A stretch of DNA of 64,000 nucleotides from Trichomonas vaginalis G3 (Eukaryota > Parabasalia > Trichomonadida > Trichomonadidae): assembly GCF_026262505.1 (NCBI RefSeq), contig NC_067203.1, positions 8,432,001 through 8,496,000 of the forward strand, given 5' to 3'. The stretch's first letter is position 1; the number at the start of each line of letters is the position of its first letter. The translations under genes were made by a program, and so were the position numbers. Positions 25,101 through 35,735 of the stretch are shown here, in pieces. The notes beneath the pieces were generated by a model. It saw only the letters and a program-made list of their open reading frames with translations. It did not search any database and had not been told where the DNA came from.

Positions 25101-28100
25101 CGGTCAAAGTTCCGCAATCACAAAGTGATTGCAAAAGATTGTTCCATTCTGGGAGACATGCAGTGACAATGTCTCCCAGAATGAGACATTGTGACCGACA
25201 TGAGTGCACAATACACTCTTGTCGGTCAAAGTTCCGCAATCACAAAGTGATTGCAAAAGATTGTTCCATTCTGGGAGACATGCAGTGACAATGTCTCCCA
25301 GAATGAGACATTGTGACCGACAAGAGTGCACAATACACTCTTGTCGGTCAAAGTTCCGCATCAAGTATGATTGCGAACTTTTATCATTCTGGGAGACATG
25401 CAGTGACAATGTCTCCCAGAATGAGACATTGCGACCGACATGAGTGCACAATACACTCTTGTCGGTCAAAGTTCCGCAATCACAAAGTGATTGCAAAAGA
25501 TTGTTCCATTCTGGGAGACATGCAGTGACAATGTCTCCCAGAATGAGACATTGCGACCGACAAGAGTGCACAATACACTCTTGTCGGTCAAAGTTCCGCA
25601 ATCACAAAGTGATTGCAAAAGATTGTTCCATTCTGGGAGACATGCAGTGACAATGTCTCCCAGAATGAGACATTGCGACCGACAAGAGTGCACAATACAC
25701 TCTTGTCGGTCAAAGTTCCGCATTCATAACTTGAATGCGGAACTTTCTATCATTCTGGGAGACATGCAGTGACAATGTCTCCCAGAATGAGACATTGTGA
25801 CCGACATGAGTGCACAATACACTCTTGTCGGTCAAAGTTCCGCATTCAAGTTATGAATGCGGAACTTTCTATCATTCTGGGAGACATGCAGTGACAATGT
25901 CTCCCAGAATGAGACATTGCGACCGACAAGAGTGCACAATACACTCTTGTCGGTCAAAGTTCCGCAATCACAAAGTGATTGCAAAAGATTGTTCCATTCT
26001 GGGAGACATGCAGTGACAATGTCTCCCAGAATGAGACATTGCGACCGACAAGAGTGCACAATACACTCTTGTCGGTCAAAGTTCCGCAATCACAAAGTGA
26101 TTGCAAAAGATTGTTCCATCATTCTGGGAGACATGCAGTGACAATGTCTCCCAGAATGAGACATTGCGACCGACAAGTGCACAATACACTCTTGTCGGTC
26201 AAAGTTCCGCATCACAAAGTGATTGCAAAAGATTGTTCCATTCTGGGAGACATGCAGTGACAATGTCTCCCAGAATGAGACATTGCGACCGACAAGAGTG
26301 CACAATACACTCTTGTCGGTCAAAGTTCCGCATTCAAGTGATGCAAATTGTTCTATCATTCTGGGAGACATGCAGTGACAATGTCTCCAGAATGAGACAT
26401 TGCGACCGACAAGAGTGCACAATACACTCTTGTCGGTCAAAGTTCCGCAATCACAAAGTGATTGCAAAAGATTGTTCCATTCTGGGAGACATGCAGTGAC
26501 AATGTCTCCCAGAATGAGACATTGTGACCGACATGAGTGCACAATACACTCTTGTCGGTCAAAGTTCCGCAATCACAAAGTGATTGCAAAAGATTGTTCC
26601 ATTCTGGGAGACATGCAGTGACAATGTCTCCCAGAATGAGACATTGTGACCGACATGAGTGCACAATACACTCTTGTCGGTCAAAGTTCCGCAATCACAA
26701 AGTGATTGCAAAAGATTGTTCATTCTGGGAGACATGCAGTGACAATGTCTCCAGAATGAGACATTGTGACCGACAAGAGTGCACAATACACTCTTGTCGG
26801 TCAAAGTTCCGCATTCATGATGCGGAACTTTCTATCATTCTGGGAGACATGCAGTGACAATGTCTCCCAGAATGAGACATTGCGACCGACATGAGTGCAC
26901 AATACACTCTTGTCGGTCAAAGTTCCGCAATCACAAAGTGATTGCAAAAGATTGTTCCATTCTGGGAGACATGCAGTGACAATGTCTCCCAGAATGAGAC
27001 ATTGTGACCGACAAGAGTGCACAATACACTCTTGTCGGTCAAAGTTCCGCATCAAGTTATGAATGCGGATTTCCATATTCTGGGAGACATGCAGTGACAA
27101 TGTCTCCCAGAATGAGACATTGTGACCGACAAGAGTGCACAATACACTCTTGTCGGTCAAAGTTCCGCATCACAAAGTGATTGCAAAAGATTGTTCCATT
27201 CTGGGAGACATGCAGTGACAATGTCTCCCAGAATGAGACATTGTGACCGACAAGAGTGCACAATACACTCTTGTCGGTCAAAGTTCCGCAATCAAGTTAT
27301 GAATGAACTTTTATCATTCTGGGAGACATGCAGTGACAATGTCTCCCAGAATGAGACATTGCGACCGACAAGAGTGCACAATACACTCTTGTCGGTCAAA
27401 GTTCCGCAATCACAAAGTGATTGCAAAAGATTGTTCCATTCTGGGAGACATGCAGTGACAATGTCTCCCAGAATGAGACATTGTGACCGACAAGAGTGCA
27501 CAATACACTCTTGTCGGTCAAAGTTCCGCATCACAGTGATTGCAAAAGATTGTATCATTCTGGGAGACATGCAGTGACAATGTCTCCCAGAATGAGACAT
27601 TGTGACCGACAAGAGTGCACAATACACTCTTGTCGGTCAAAGTTCCGCAATCACAAAGTGATTGCAAAAGATTGTTCCATTCTGGGAGACATGCAGTGAC
27701 AATGTCTCCAGAATGAGACATTGTGACCGACAAGAGTGCACAATACACTCTTGTCGGTCAAAGTTCCGCATTCAAGTTATGAATGCGGAACTTTCTATAT
27801 TCTGGGAGACATGCAGTGACAATGTCTCCCAGAATGAGACATTGTGACCGACATGAGTGCACAATACACTCTTGTCGGTCAAAGTTCCGCAATCACAAGT
27901 GATGCAAAAGATTGTTCCATTCTGGGAGACATGCAGTGACAATGTCTCCCAGAATGAGACATTGTGACCGACAAGAGTGCACAATACACTCTTGTCGGTC
28001 AAAGTTCCGCATTCAAGTGAATGCGGAACTTTCTATCATTCTGGGAGACATGCAGTGACAATGTCTCCCAGAATGAGACATTGTGACCGACAAGAGTGCA

Positions 28101-28690
28101 CAATACACTCTTGTCGGTCAAAGTTCCGCATTCAAGTTTGAATGCGGAACTTCCTATCATTCTGGGAGACATGCAGTGACAATGTCTCCCAGAATGAGAC
28201 ATTGTGACCGACAAGAGTGCACAATACACTCTTGTCGGTCAAAGTTCCGCATCACAAAGTGATTGCAAAAGATTGTTCCATTCTGGGAGACATGCAGTGA
28301 CAATGTCTCCCAGAATGAGACATTGTGACCGACAAGAGTGCACAATACACTCTTGTCGGTCAAAGTTCCGCAATCACAAGTTATGAATGCGATTTCTCAT
28401 TCTGGGAGACATGCAGTGACAATGTCTCCCAGAATGAGACATTGTGACCGACATGAGTGCACAATACACTCTTGTCGGTCAAAGTTCCGCAATCACAAAG
28501 TGATTGCAAAAGATTGTTCCATTCTGGGAGACATGCAGTGACAATGTCTCTCAGAATGAGACATTGTGACCGACATGAGTGCACAATACACTCTTGTCGG
28601 TCAAAGTTCCGCATTCAAGTTATGAATGCGGAACTTTCTGTCATTCTGGGAGACATGCAGTGACAATGTCTCCCAGAATGACATTTGCCG
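10122..28690. repeat. 122-bp triple-hairpin satellite array, about 150 copies
   Basis: A head-to-tail array with a 122-bp period. Each unit holds three adjacent inverted repeats. H1 has a 14-bp stem (GACCGACAAGAGTG with CACTCTTGTCGGTC, loop CACAATA). H2 comes in two forms: form A, GCAATCAC with GTGATTGC around AAA; and form B, AAAGTTCCGCATTCA with TGAATGCGGAACTTT around AGTTA. H3 has a 15-bp stem (CATTCTGGGAGACAT with ATGTCTCCCAGAATG, loop GCAGTGACA). For form B, 35+35+4+39+9 nt gives 122, so most of the unit is paired. The near-palindromic design leaves spurious open frames on both strands. No coding gene is supported inside the array. Confidence 0.97.
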
Positions 28691-28800
28691 ACAGGCAACA
28701 ATACACTGTTGCACTTCCTCGGTAAATCTTCCGCAATCAGAAGAATTTGCGGAAGATTCTGTCATTCTGGGTGACATGCAGAGGCAATGTCTCCAGGAAT
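28681..28800. repeat. Degenerate edge copy of the satellite
   Basis: The last unit is strongly diverged but keeps its hairpins. H1 becomes TTGCCGA with TCGGTAA plus GCAACA with TGTTGC. H2 becomes AATCTTCCGCAA with TTGCGGAAGATT. H3 becomes CATTCTGGGTGACAT with ATGTCTCCAGGAAT. The primary sequence differs from the bulk array while base pairing is largely maintained. Confidence 0.85.
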
Positions 28801-30757
28801 CTTATATTGTATTTAAGATTGGAAGAACAATGACCACCAAAATATGTTGGCAGCGTCAGCGCACCAAAGGGTGGTGTTGTGCAGGAATTAGGCATCTTCG
28901 TGAGATCTCACGAGGCGAAGATTGGGGAACCTAACTTGGCTTCTCGCTGTAACATCTTCATTGACGGTCATCAAATTTTTAAACCACTTAAACCGTTCAC
29001 TTTGACCATTTAATTAATAATTGGCATAATTTAAAATAGACATCAATATAATTTTACAAAAACTCAAACACATGCAAAATTTGCGCACTTTTCAACTATC
29101 TTTAAAAATCTCAAAACTAAAAATCGCGTCCATCATAACTTGAACCCCTTCCTTTCATCTTATTTTGGAGAATTTTCCAATATGCTAAAAATATTATTAC
29201 TATTATTCTATTTTTATATTTAAGTTTGCTTCAATACACTTTTCATTTTTATTATTATTCTTAAATTCAGTTTAGAAAGGACCTGAAAAAACATATATTA
29301 TCTTAAAAACTCAACATGGTATTTTTTTCTTTTCAATTTTTTTTTCAGATCTATTTTAGCGTATTACAACAATCAAAAAACATATAGATTATCTACGTAT
29401 AACATTATTCTTAAATAATATCCTTAATTGCTAAGTTCATTTTCAAATTCTTTAGGTAGTCTACATATTTATGCCATTTCTATATACATATGATGTTCAC
29501 TATATGTAATATCTTCCAATAGATAACGTTTGGACTATGTAAATTAAAAAAAATTTTTGCAATAAAAAAAATTTTAGAAGAGAATATAATGAAAAGTATC
29601 ATATACTAACAATGTATAATATCACCATCTATTTTTCATGCTCCAAATCTTAGTTTTTGATTTAATAATTAATTTATTCGAAAATTTAGGAATTTAATAC
29701 AGTGTATTAATCCTACAATTATATTTTAAGGTTTATCACATTAGTATTAGTCCAATATATTGTTTTCTTGTGAATATAAATTTTACTTATTAGCATAACA
29801 TATAGGTTTGAATGCGTAACGAATTGGAGTTCTATTAGTACTCTCTAATCCTTTCAACATATCTTTGAAGAATATTACATAATAACCCAAATCGTAAAAT
29901 ATAATATAAATATACAATTAACTTATATTATGGAATATAAATTTAATTATATACTATATATAGATAACGCCTATTCTAAAATTACTCCAATATTCTTATA
30001 TTTAAAATATAAAGTTATAAAAGTTTGATAAATATGCCCATATATATATGCAGTATTTCTATAAATAAATTCTAAGATTTTTTGTACATTCAAATATTAA
30101 AAAAATCATATGCATGCAAAGATATTTTTTTTTTCATTGTCGGCAACTATACCTAGGCACGATATAACCAATTGGAGTTGCTCGTATAGGCATCAAAAAC
30201 AAATACAAAAAAAGGTGTTTATTGTTACAAAATATAATCAGAATGATTTCTTAAAATCAAAGCCGTATATTCTTAAATGTTTTGATTTTTAACAATACAA
30301 ACTAATGGTGCATATGCCATCAAAAAAAAGCAGCACATCAAGAGTAAATTGCCTGATTCTATATTAATTAATCAAATATTCAGAAATTTCACAGTGCAAA
30401 TATGATCTATCATTTTATCTGCATAGCACTATATGATTAGCCTCGGTCAATACACATACATCATATTATCAATATTCACTTCAGATTGTGTGTTTTCTAA
30501 AAAACAACAAAATATAATAGTCTACTATGTGCTCTATCTACTTAGTTGGATTGGAGTTCAGATGTTTATCTCCTTTGGCACAATCCGTTCTGCAAGTTGC
30601 TGAAAGTGTCACTTTTTTGTGCAATTACAAAAAATTTAGGGTATTCATATTTTCAAATTTATTTTATTCAATTTTTCAAAAATAACTTATATGGTAGTTT
30701 TTCAAACTATACCATATTAGTAAATATCATAACAACGAATCCGCAAATAAAAAAAAA
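28801..30757. other. AT-rich spacer without recognisable genes
   Basis: The first 130 bp are less AT-rich and end in a strong palindrome: CGTGAGATCTCACG at 28899-28912, flanked by ATCTTCG and CGAAGAT, the two arms separated from it by 0 and 3 nt. From about 28970 on the DNA is very AT-rich, with homopolymer runs and only short chance reading frames (60 to 90 codons). I see no promoter-plus-ORF combination, RNA gene or transposon end that I could support here. Confidence 0.6.
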
Positions 30758-32074
30758 TCATTTACAACCCAAAGAAATCAATAAATTTCTAGTATCATCA
30801 TTATCAGCAAGCTGAAGTGGTGTTTTGCCGTCATTGTTCTTACTGTTCTTAGGGAATTTGTTGTAAAGATTGAAAATTTCTTTGATATATTCCAATCTAT
30901 TCCAAATGACGGCGAGGTGAAGGATATTATTGCCATCTTTATCGCACTCCTTAACTTTGGGATTTGCGGCAATTGAAAGTACTCGAAAAGTTTGGAAATC
31001 TCCTTCCTGAGCTGTAATATGCAATGCGGTGTTTCCATTGCTGTCTTTTGCATTGAGATTGACTTTGCCTTTACCTAAGAGTATTCTTACGATGTTTGTG
31101 CATCTCTTTCTGCATGCAATCATTAATGGCGTCTCTCCCTTTGCATTTTGTTCGGAGAGGCCATAGGTTGTTCTATTGAGAATATATTTAACAAGTTCTT
31201 CGTTGCTTGATTGACAAGCTAAGTGAATATAAGAATTCTTTTCGTTATTCGATTTATTGAAGTTGAAATCCTTAAGATGGATGATGTAATCAACTAAAGC
31301 AAGATGGCCGTGGTTAATGGCGATGTCAAGACATGATTCTTGCTTATCATTTAGATAATCTAGATAATTCGCCAATTTTGAATAAAAGTGCTTGAAAATA
31401 TTGACATTTCCACCCATTGCAGCCAAATGAAGAAACGTATTCTTATGAAGATCTGTATCCGTGAGAATTGGAGTTGGAAAATAATTCATGATTTCTTCGT
31501 AACCGCGTATAACCGCACAATGATATGGTGTATGTCCATCAGAATTTTTATTTCCGATTTGATAACTGTATCGTTGATGAACTGAGGCAACGAGATCAAG
31601 ATTTCCCGTGAAAATTGCATAATGAAGGATAGATTCGCCATTCTTTGTAATAATATTCGTTTTCACATTGGAATTCCTTAAGAATACATTGATCAATTCC
31701 AAGTCACCTGTCCTCAAAGCAAATAACAGTGGAGATTCACCGAGATTGTTGACGGCATTGACATCAACACCTGACATTTTGCTTATAGTTATTGCTAATA
31801 TTGGGTTTCTTGCCCAAATAGCATAGTGAAGTGGAGTATTGCCTTCAATATCCTTAACATTGAGATCAATCTTAGGATAATCGAGTAATAACTCTACAAT
31901 TAGATCTGAATGTATCAAAATTGCTATGTGTAATGGAGTTCTTCCTAAAGAGTTTTGAGAATTGACTGGTGGATCTGGTTCTTTGAGAATTTTTTGAACG
32001 GTGGCAATATCTCCTAGTTTGCAGGCCCTATGGAGTCTGTTGTTGCCATCTGAGGTATTAAATGAAGCCATCAT
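30758..32074 (-). CDS. Ankyrin-repeat protein
   Basis: 438 codons made almost entirely of about 13 ankyrin repeats. Typical units begin LGRTPLHIAILIHSDLIVEL, EGNTPLHYAIWARNPILAI, KGETPLMIACRKRCTNIVRI, NGNTALHITAQEGDFQTF and DGKTPLQLADNDDTRNLLI. There is no signal peptide or membrane segment and no extra catalytic domain, so a cytosolic protein-protein interaction role is likely; the partner is unknown. The start MMASFNTSDGNN is supported by an initiator 11 nt upstream. Ankyrin-repeat proteins are one of the largest families in Trichomonas. The gene looks intact. It is followed by AT-rich spacer, and a MULE sits 112 bp upstream of its ATG. Confidence 0.93.
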   Translation of the reverse strand: MMASFNTSDGNNRLHRACKLGDIATVQKILKEPDPPVNSQNSLGRTPLHIAILIHSDLIVELLLDYPKIDLNVKDIEGNTPLHYAIWARNPILAITISKMSGVDVNAVNNLGESPLLFALRTGDLELINVFLRNSNVKTNIITKNGESILHYAIFTGNLDLVASVHQRYSYQIGNKNSDGHTPYHCAVIRGYEEIMNYFPTPILTDTDLHKNTFLHLAAMGGNVNIFKHFYSKLANYLDYLNDKQESCLDIAINHGHLALVDYIIHLKDFNFNKSNNEKNSYIHLACQSSNEELVKYILNRTTYGLSEQNAKGETPLMIACRKRCTNIVRILLGKGKVNLNAKDSNGNTALHITAQEGDFQTFRVLSIAANPKVKECDKDGNNILHLAVIWNRLEYIKEIFNLYNKFPKNSKNNDGKTPLQLADNDDTRNLLISLGCK

Positions 32075-32080
32075 TTGTGT

Positions 32081-32087
32081 AAAATGA
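32081..32087 (-). promoter_or_regulatory. Initiator (Inr) of the ankyrin gene
   Basis: Reads TCATTTT on the minus strand, with the presumed +1 A at 32085, 11 nt from the ATG. This fits the Trichomonas vaginalis initiator consensus (TCA+1, pyrimidine, T/A), which typically lies within about 20 nt of the start codon. No TATA box is expected in this lineage. Confidence 0.7.
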
Positions 32088-32210
32088 AATAAAAAATAAA
32101 ATTATCTTCGCAAAAAAGTCCTCCGATTTTTGACATTGATGATATGTTTACCTAAAACCAATCAATATTGATAATTATAATTTGTCGAGTGTGGGACAAA
32201 CTATCCAGTG

Positions 32211-32223
32211 TCACTTTTTATTA
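32211..32223 (+). promoter_or_regulatory. Initiator-like motif in MULE 1 left terminus
   Basis: TCACTTTTTATTA matches 12 of 13 positions of the published Trichomonas initiator consensus TCAYTWYTCATTA and reads into the element. The right terminus carries TCACTTTTC in the equivalent position, reading inward towards the transposase. Confidence 0.5.
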
Positions 32224-32289
32224 ACCTTATTTTAAAAAATTAATAAAATAATAATAAAAAATTATTTGAATCTTTTACATTAATTGTTT

Positions 32290-34000
32290 CTTTTTTAAAA
32301 GTACCTTTAAAGTACAATAAACAAGATTTGAATCTATTGATCCTTGTTGCAAACTTGAATATATTGCTTCAAGCATTTTCAAACATTCGACTTTTTTGTT
32401 TTCCAATATTTGTTCATGGTCATTAGCTTTTCGTAATAACGAACAACTTTATCACTATTGATTAATTGAACTTTAAATTTAATCAATAATGCTGGAACAA
32501 CCGTTGTGTATAATTCAACAACAAAATCGTCTAATCGAATATTCTTCTCTCTGGGAAATAAGAATGCTTGAGAACTTTGAAATGTGACTCACTGACGTTA
32601 TTAGTCGCGTCACCTCCGTTGCGATAGCGCTTATTCCAACGATCTAAATGATGCCTCCATTGCCTATCGAAGTACTTTTGGGCTTTCGGTTCTGTGGAAA
32701 GAATTTCAAGAATTCGATCATAAACTGCATCTAGGTCTGCAGCTTCTTCTTGAGTGAGGTGCTCTGGAACTTCTTCACTTGTTTCAAACGTTTCTTCTTC
32801 TGGAATAAATTCAGAATCGTTTGGATCATCAGAAGATTCTCGTGGTAAAAAGATTTGAGAAGGTTGAAATTCATTTTCGATGAATTCTTCTTATATTTCT
32901 CTTCTTCAATTTCTTCTGCTTGAAGTAAGTGAGATTGAGCTGGTTCCTCTCTAGGATTTCTTCTTCTTGGTTCTGTTCTTCCTCGGGAGATTCTTCTTTA
33001 GTATCGAATACTAATAATTTCATTAGATTATAAAATTCTTCAAAATTGTCTCGTGATTTAAACTTATCCGCTTTTCTAATATGGCGCGAAGGACATGCAC
33101 GCCACACCAAAGAATATGACAGTTTGGAATACCTCGCTCAATTGCCTCGGCTATTTGTGGGGCGCAGCAGTCCATACTTATCATCTCGGGTTCTCTATTA
33201 ATATATTGAAAATAACGACAAACACAATATTGAATATTTTCGCTTGTGTCAGGAGAATAAAGAAATACAAAAAAGGAAAAACAATAGTATGTTCTGTTTT
33301 TCCTGTGAGTGCATATAATGGAATGTTAGCCCTTAGAAGTTTATACGTTGAATCGATGTGAAACGTAGAAATTTGGTGACCAAGGCCTTCGCTTCGAAAG
33401 GTGCATATAAAAAAACTAGTTTTCCCGGCTCAGAGATAAATTCAATTAAATCTTCTGGACAACTTTCTTGAACAGATTCGACAAAGATAGCTAAAGAAAC
33501 TTTTTCATCCGAACTAAAGCGTTTGGAAACAATTTCAGCTCTTTGAGCAAATTTACGTAATGCATCTGGACCTTGTGCAAATATTGAAAGTAACTCTTCG
33601 TCTGTATATGAAATATTTAAGTCTTGGAAACACTTAAGTTGAGCTGTAGCATGATTCATATTGTTTTCAAAGTAATGTTTAAGATAATTTCTGACAAATA
33701 ATGAGGATATTGTTTTTGTTGATTTCGGAGGTGCAGAATGATCATGAGAGTCAGAGTGGATTAGTAGTTCATATTTATCTTGATCTATTATCCGGACTTT
33801 GAATTTAGCTTGACATTGTGGATACTTACATTTGTATTCGATCGTGGAGTATTCTTTCCTGCATTTTTGAGAGTAGCCCATGCTAGCTTTTATCTCTTCT
33901 TGGATACCAAACTGGAGGAGCTCCATAGTGTTGAATATCACGGGCTCCATACAACAAATTGAATAAGGTATTTCAAAATTTGAAGGAAATGGTCCATCAT
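32290..34000 (-). pseudogene. MULE transposase, decayed
   Basis: The N-terminal part (MEPVIFNTMELLQFGIQEEI) contains a FLYWCH/WRKY-GCM1-like zinc finger: C-x4-C at YKCKYPQCQ and a later H-x-H at SDSHDH. It is followed by the MULE catalytic core (HIDSTYKLLRANIPLYALTG with the first Asp near 33354; SMDCCAPQIAEAIERGIPN with the second Asp near 33170). The C-terminal block IRLDDFVVELYTTVVPALLI (around 32530) matches the fragment at 59807-60175. The gene is spread over several frames, with at least four frameshifts or stops: the frame breaks near 33335 and 33110 and again before the C-terminal block. It is therefore inactive. Confidence 0.8.
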
Positions 34001-34093
34001 TGAATGTAGTGGCCGGAATTGAATGACATACAGATAGTTTGAGGAAATATGTTATAAATTATAATATAATTGAAGAATTAATTATCAAACAAG

Positions 34094-34577
34094 TCTAAGA
34101 GCCATTTGTCAGATTTTCCCGAAATGCAAGGTTAAGATTTTAGCAGCGACTAACTTTGAGTGTACATATATAATTGTTATACTGAGTACTTTCTATCTGT
34201 GTTACTTATTTGAGTCTAAGAGCCATTTGTCAGATTTTCCCGAAATGCAAGGTTAAGATTTTAGCAGCGACTAACTTTGAGTGTACATATATAATTGTTA
34301 TACTGAGTACTTTCTATCTGTGTTACTTATTTGAGTCTAAGAGCCATTTGTCAGATTTTCCCGAAATGCAAGGTTAAGATTTTAGCAGCGACTAACTTTG
34401 AGTGTACATATATAATTGTTATACTGAGTACTTTCTATCTGTGTTACTTATTTGAGTCTAAGAGCCATTTGTCAGATTTTCCCGAAATGCAAGGTTAAGA
34501 TTTTAGCAGCGACTAACTTTGAGTGTACATATATAATTGTTATACTGAGTACTTTCTATCTGTGTTACTTATTTGAG
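34094..34577 (+). repeat. Four exact 121-bp tandem repeats inside MULE 1
   Basis: Units start at 34094, 34215, 34336 and 34457 with TCTAAGAGCCATTTGTCAGA; 484 bp is exactly four times 121. The copies look identical by eye, so amplification is very recent. A fifth, partial start (TCTAAGAGTCATTTC) follows. The block separates the transposase start from the right terminus. Confidence 0.95.
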
Positions 34578-35355
34578 TCTAAGAGTCATTTCTACCATAG
34601 AACTAGATATTGTCTCTCATTAAATATATATAACTGTAAACTGCTTAATTCATTTATCTATTTAGATAAAATTATATTTATATAAGATTTCATGTTATTA
34701 TTTCATCTTTATTATTTTTTTTATTCCTTTGAAAAGTGACACTGGATAGTTTGTCCCTTTCTCATAATTTGTCCATTGTGATGTCAACTTTGAGAAATTG
34801 AATCCCTTTTCAATTTTTTACAAAGAGATAATATATAAGTTAAGCTAAATAATAATCCGTTAAAACCTGAATCAAAATTTCTGATAAATTGAAAAATTGA
34901 ATAAAAATAGCATTTTCATGATGAAATGAGTTAAAATAAAAATTAATGCCGCAGATTTTGGGTGATGAAAGTGCAAGTCAAAACACAAAAAGAAAAGAAT
35001 TAACTATAATACATAACATTTTTAAACATAAAATGATTAAGGGTATAGTCCACTAAAAATTTTTAAGTTTTGACAATGAAAATAAGCTCTGTGACCATGT
35101 AAATATATATCTATGCAAAACGAGAGGTTATGCCATAATTTTTTTTAGTTATCAAATTTTCCTTTTTTTGAGAGAAGTCTCTCAATAATTTGAGAAGAAT
35201 CTTTGATATAAAGAGATACACATTTGTAGAACGAAGTAAGTGTTTTCCAAACATTTTATATGTTCATCCTGTATAACAATATAAAGCTGCATAGTGCCAT
35301 CTTGTGCGTTTGCTATTTTATGTACTTTTCTTTGAGATAATCCCTCTTCTCGGGT

Positions 35356-35735
35356 GAGTAGGTGACAAAAGTGCATACTCTTAAATTAACCTTAAATGTT
35401 GAGAGTAGGTGCCAAAAGTGAAATCGTGACACACTTTCGTCTTTCGTAGGCAGTGGTGGTTGTTACAAAAGGTAACTTCGAATGTAGCGTGAAATCTGCA
35501 AAAAAAATTCTGAAATTTGAATGGAGAACACAAAAATTGAATAGTTTACGTCAATAAAAAAGAGAAAAATGAAGCCAATGTGTCTCGAACCTAGGACTTA
35601 GAGCAGCAATCCCACTGTTTATAACATTACACTACATGCATCTCTCACCTCAGTGAATGAGATCAACTATATGATAACTTTTTCCCCATTATATTCTTGT
35701 GGAAAAGTGACAAATAGCAACTTTGACCCTCTCTC
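35356..35735. mobile_element. MITE-like insertion (380 bp)
   Basis: Flanked by the direct repeat CTTCTCGGGT at 35346-35355 and 35736-35745. The left end reads GAGTAGGTGACAAAAGTG; the right end, read inward, is GAGAGAGGGTCAAAGTTG. Both begin GAG like the 32-kb MULE family. There is no coding capacity. A tRNA-like stretch lies inside on the minus strand (about 35575-35650). Probably a short non-autonomous MULE relative. The terminal repeats are imperfect, so the family call is tentative. Confidence 0.6.
35575..35650 (-). other. tRNA-like sequence with A- and B-box-like motifs
   Basis: On the minus strand TAGTGTAATGT (35634-35624) resembles a tRNA A box and GGTTCGAGACA (35591-35581) a B box, about 43 nt apart. 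I could not fold it into a proper cloverleaf, so it is more likely a decayed tRNA or tRNA-derived sequence than a working tRNA gene. Confidence 0.3.

Larger units (their letters stand above)
32187..34763. mobile_element. Mutator-like (MULE) DNA transposon 1
   Basis: Terminal inverted repeats start GAG(TGT/AAA) and continue GGGACAAACTATCCAGTGTC, then ACTTTT, on both ends. The 10-bp target duplication ATAATTTGTC lies at 32177-32186 and 34764-34773. The element is 2577 bp. It carries a minus-strand transposase remnant and a tandem block of four 121-bp repeats between the gene and the right end. The sub-terminal TCACTTTTTATTA at the left end resembles the trichomonad initiator. Element 59597-60549 is an internally deleted relative. 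Confidence 0.93.

Noticed and set aside
10122-28690. CRISPR-like array
   Set aside because: There are no unique spacers. The whole unit is repeated, variation is confined to one hairpin, and no cas genes are present; the context is eukaryotic.
10066-28934. Dozens of open frames of 60 to 240 codons on both strands
   Set aside because: They are repeats of the 122-bp satellite read in all frames (unit length not divisible by three) and exist on both strands because the unit is palindromic. Peptides repeat the same words and there is no leader or promoter.
30110-30815. Two plus-strand frames of 60 and 89 codons
   Set aside because: Composition is that of translated AT-rich spacer (Phe, Lys, Asn, Ile), with no similarity to anything recognised; the second overlaps the end of the ankyrin gene on the other strand.
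32075-32186. Polinton or LTR end next to the ankyrin gene
   Set aside because: The inverted repeats and 10-bp duplication show that the neighbour is a MULE DNA transposon.
35182-35376. 64-codon frame as a gene
   Set aside because: It runs into the MITE-like insertion and has no good start; at most a scrap of a gene.
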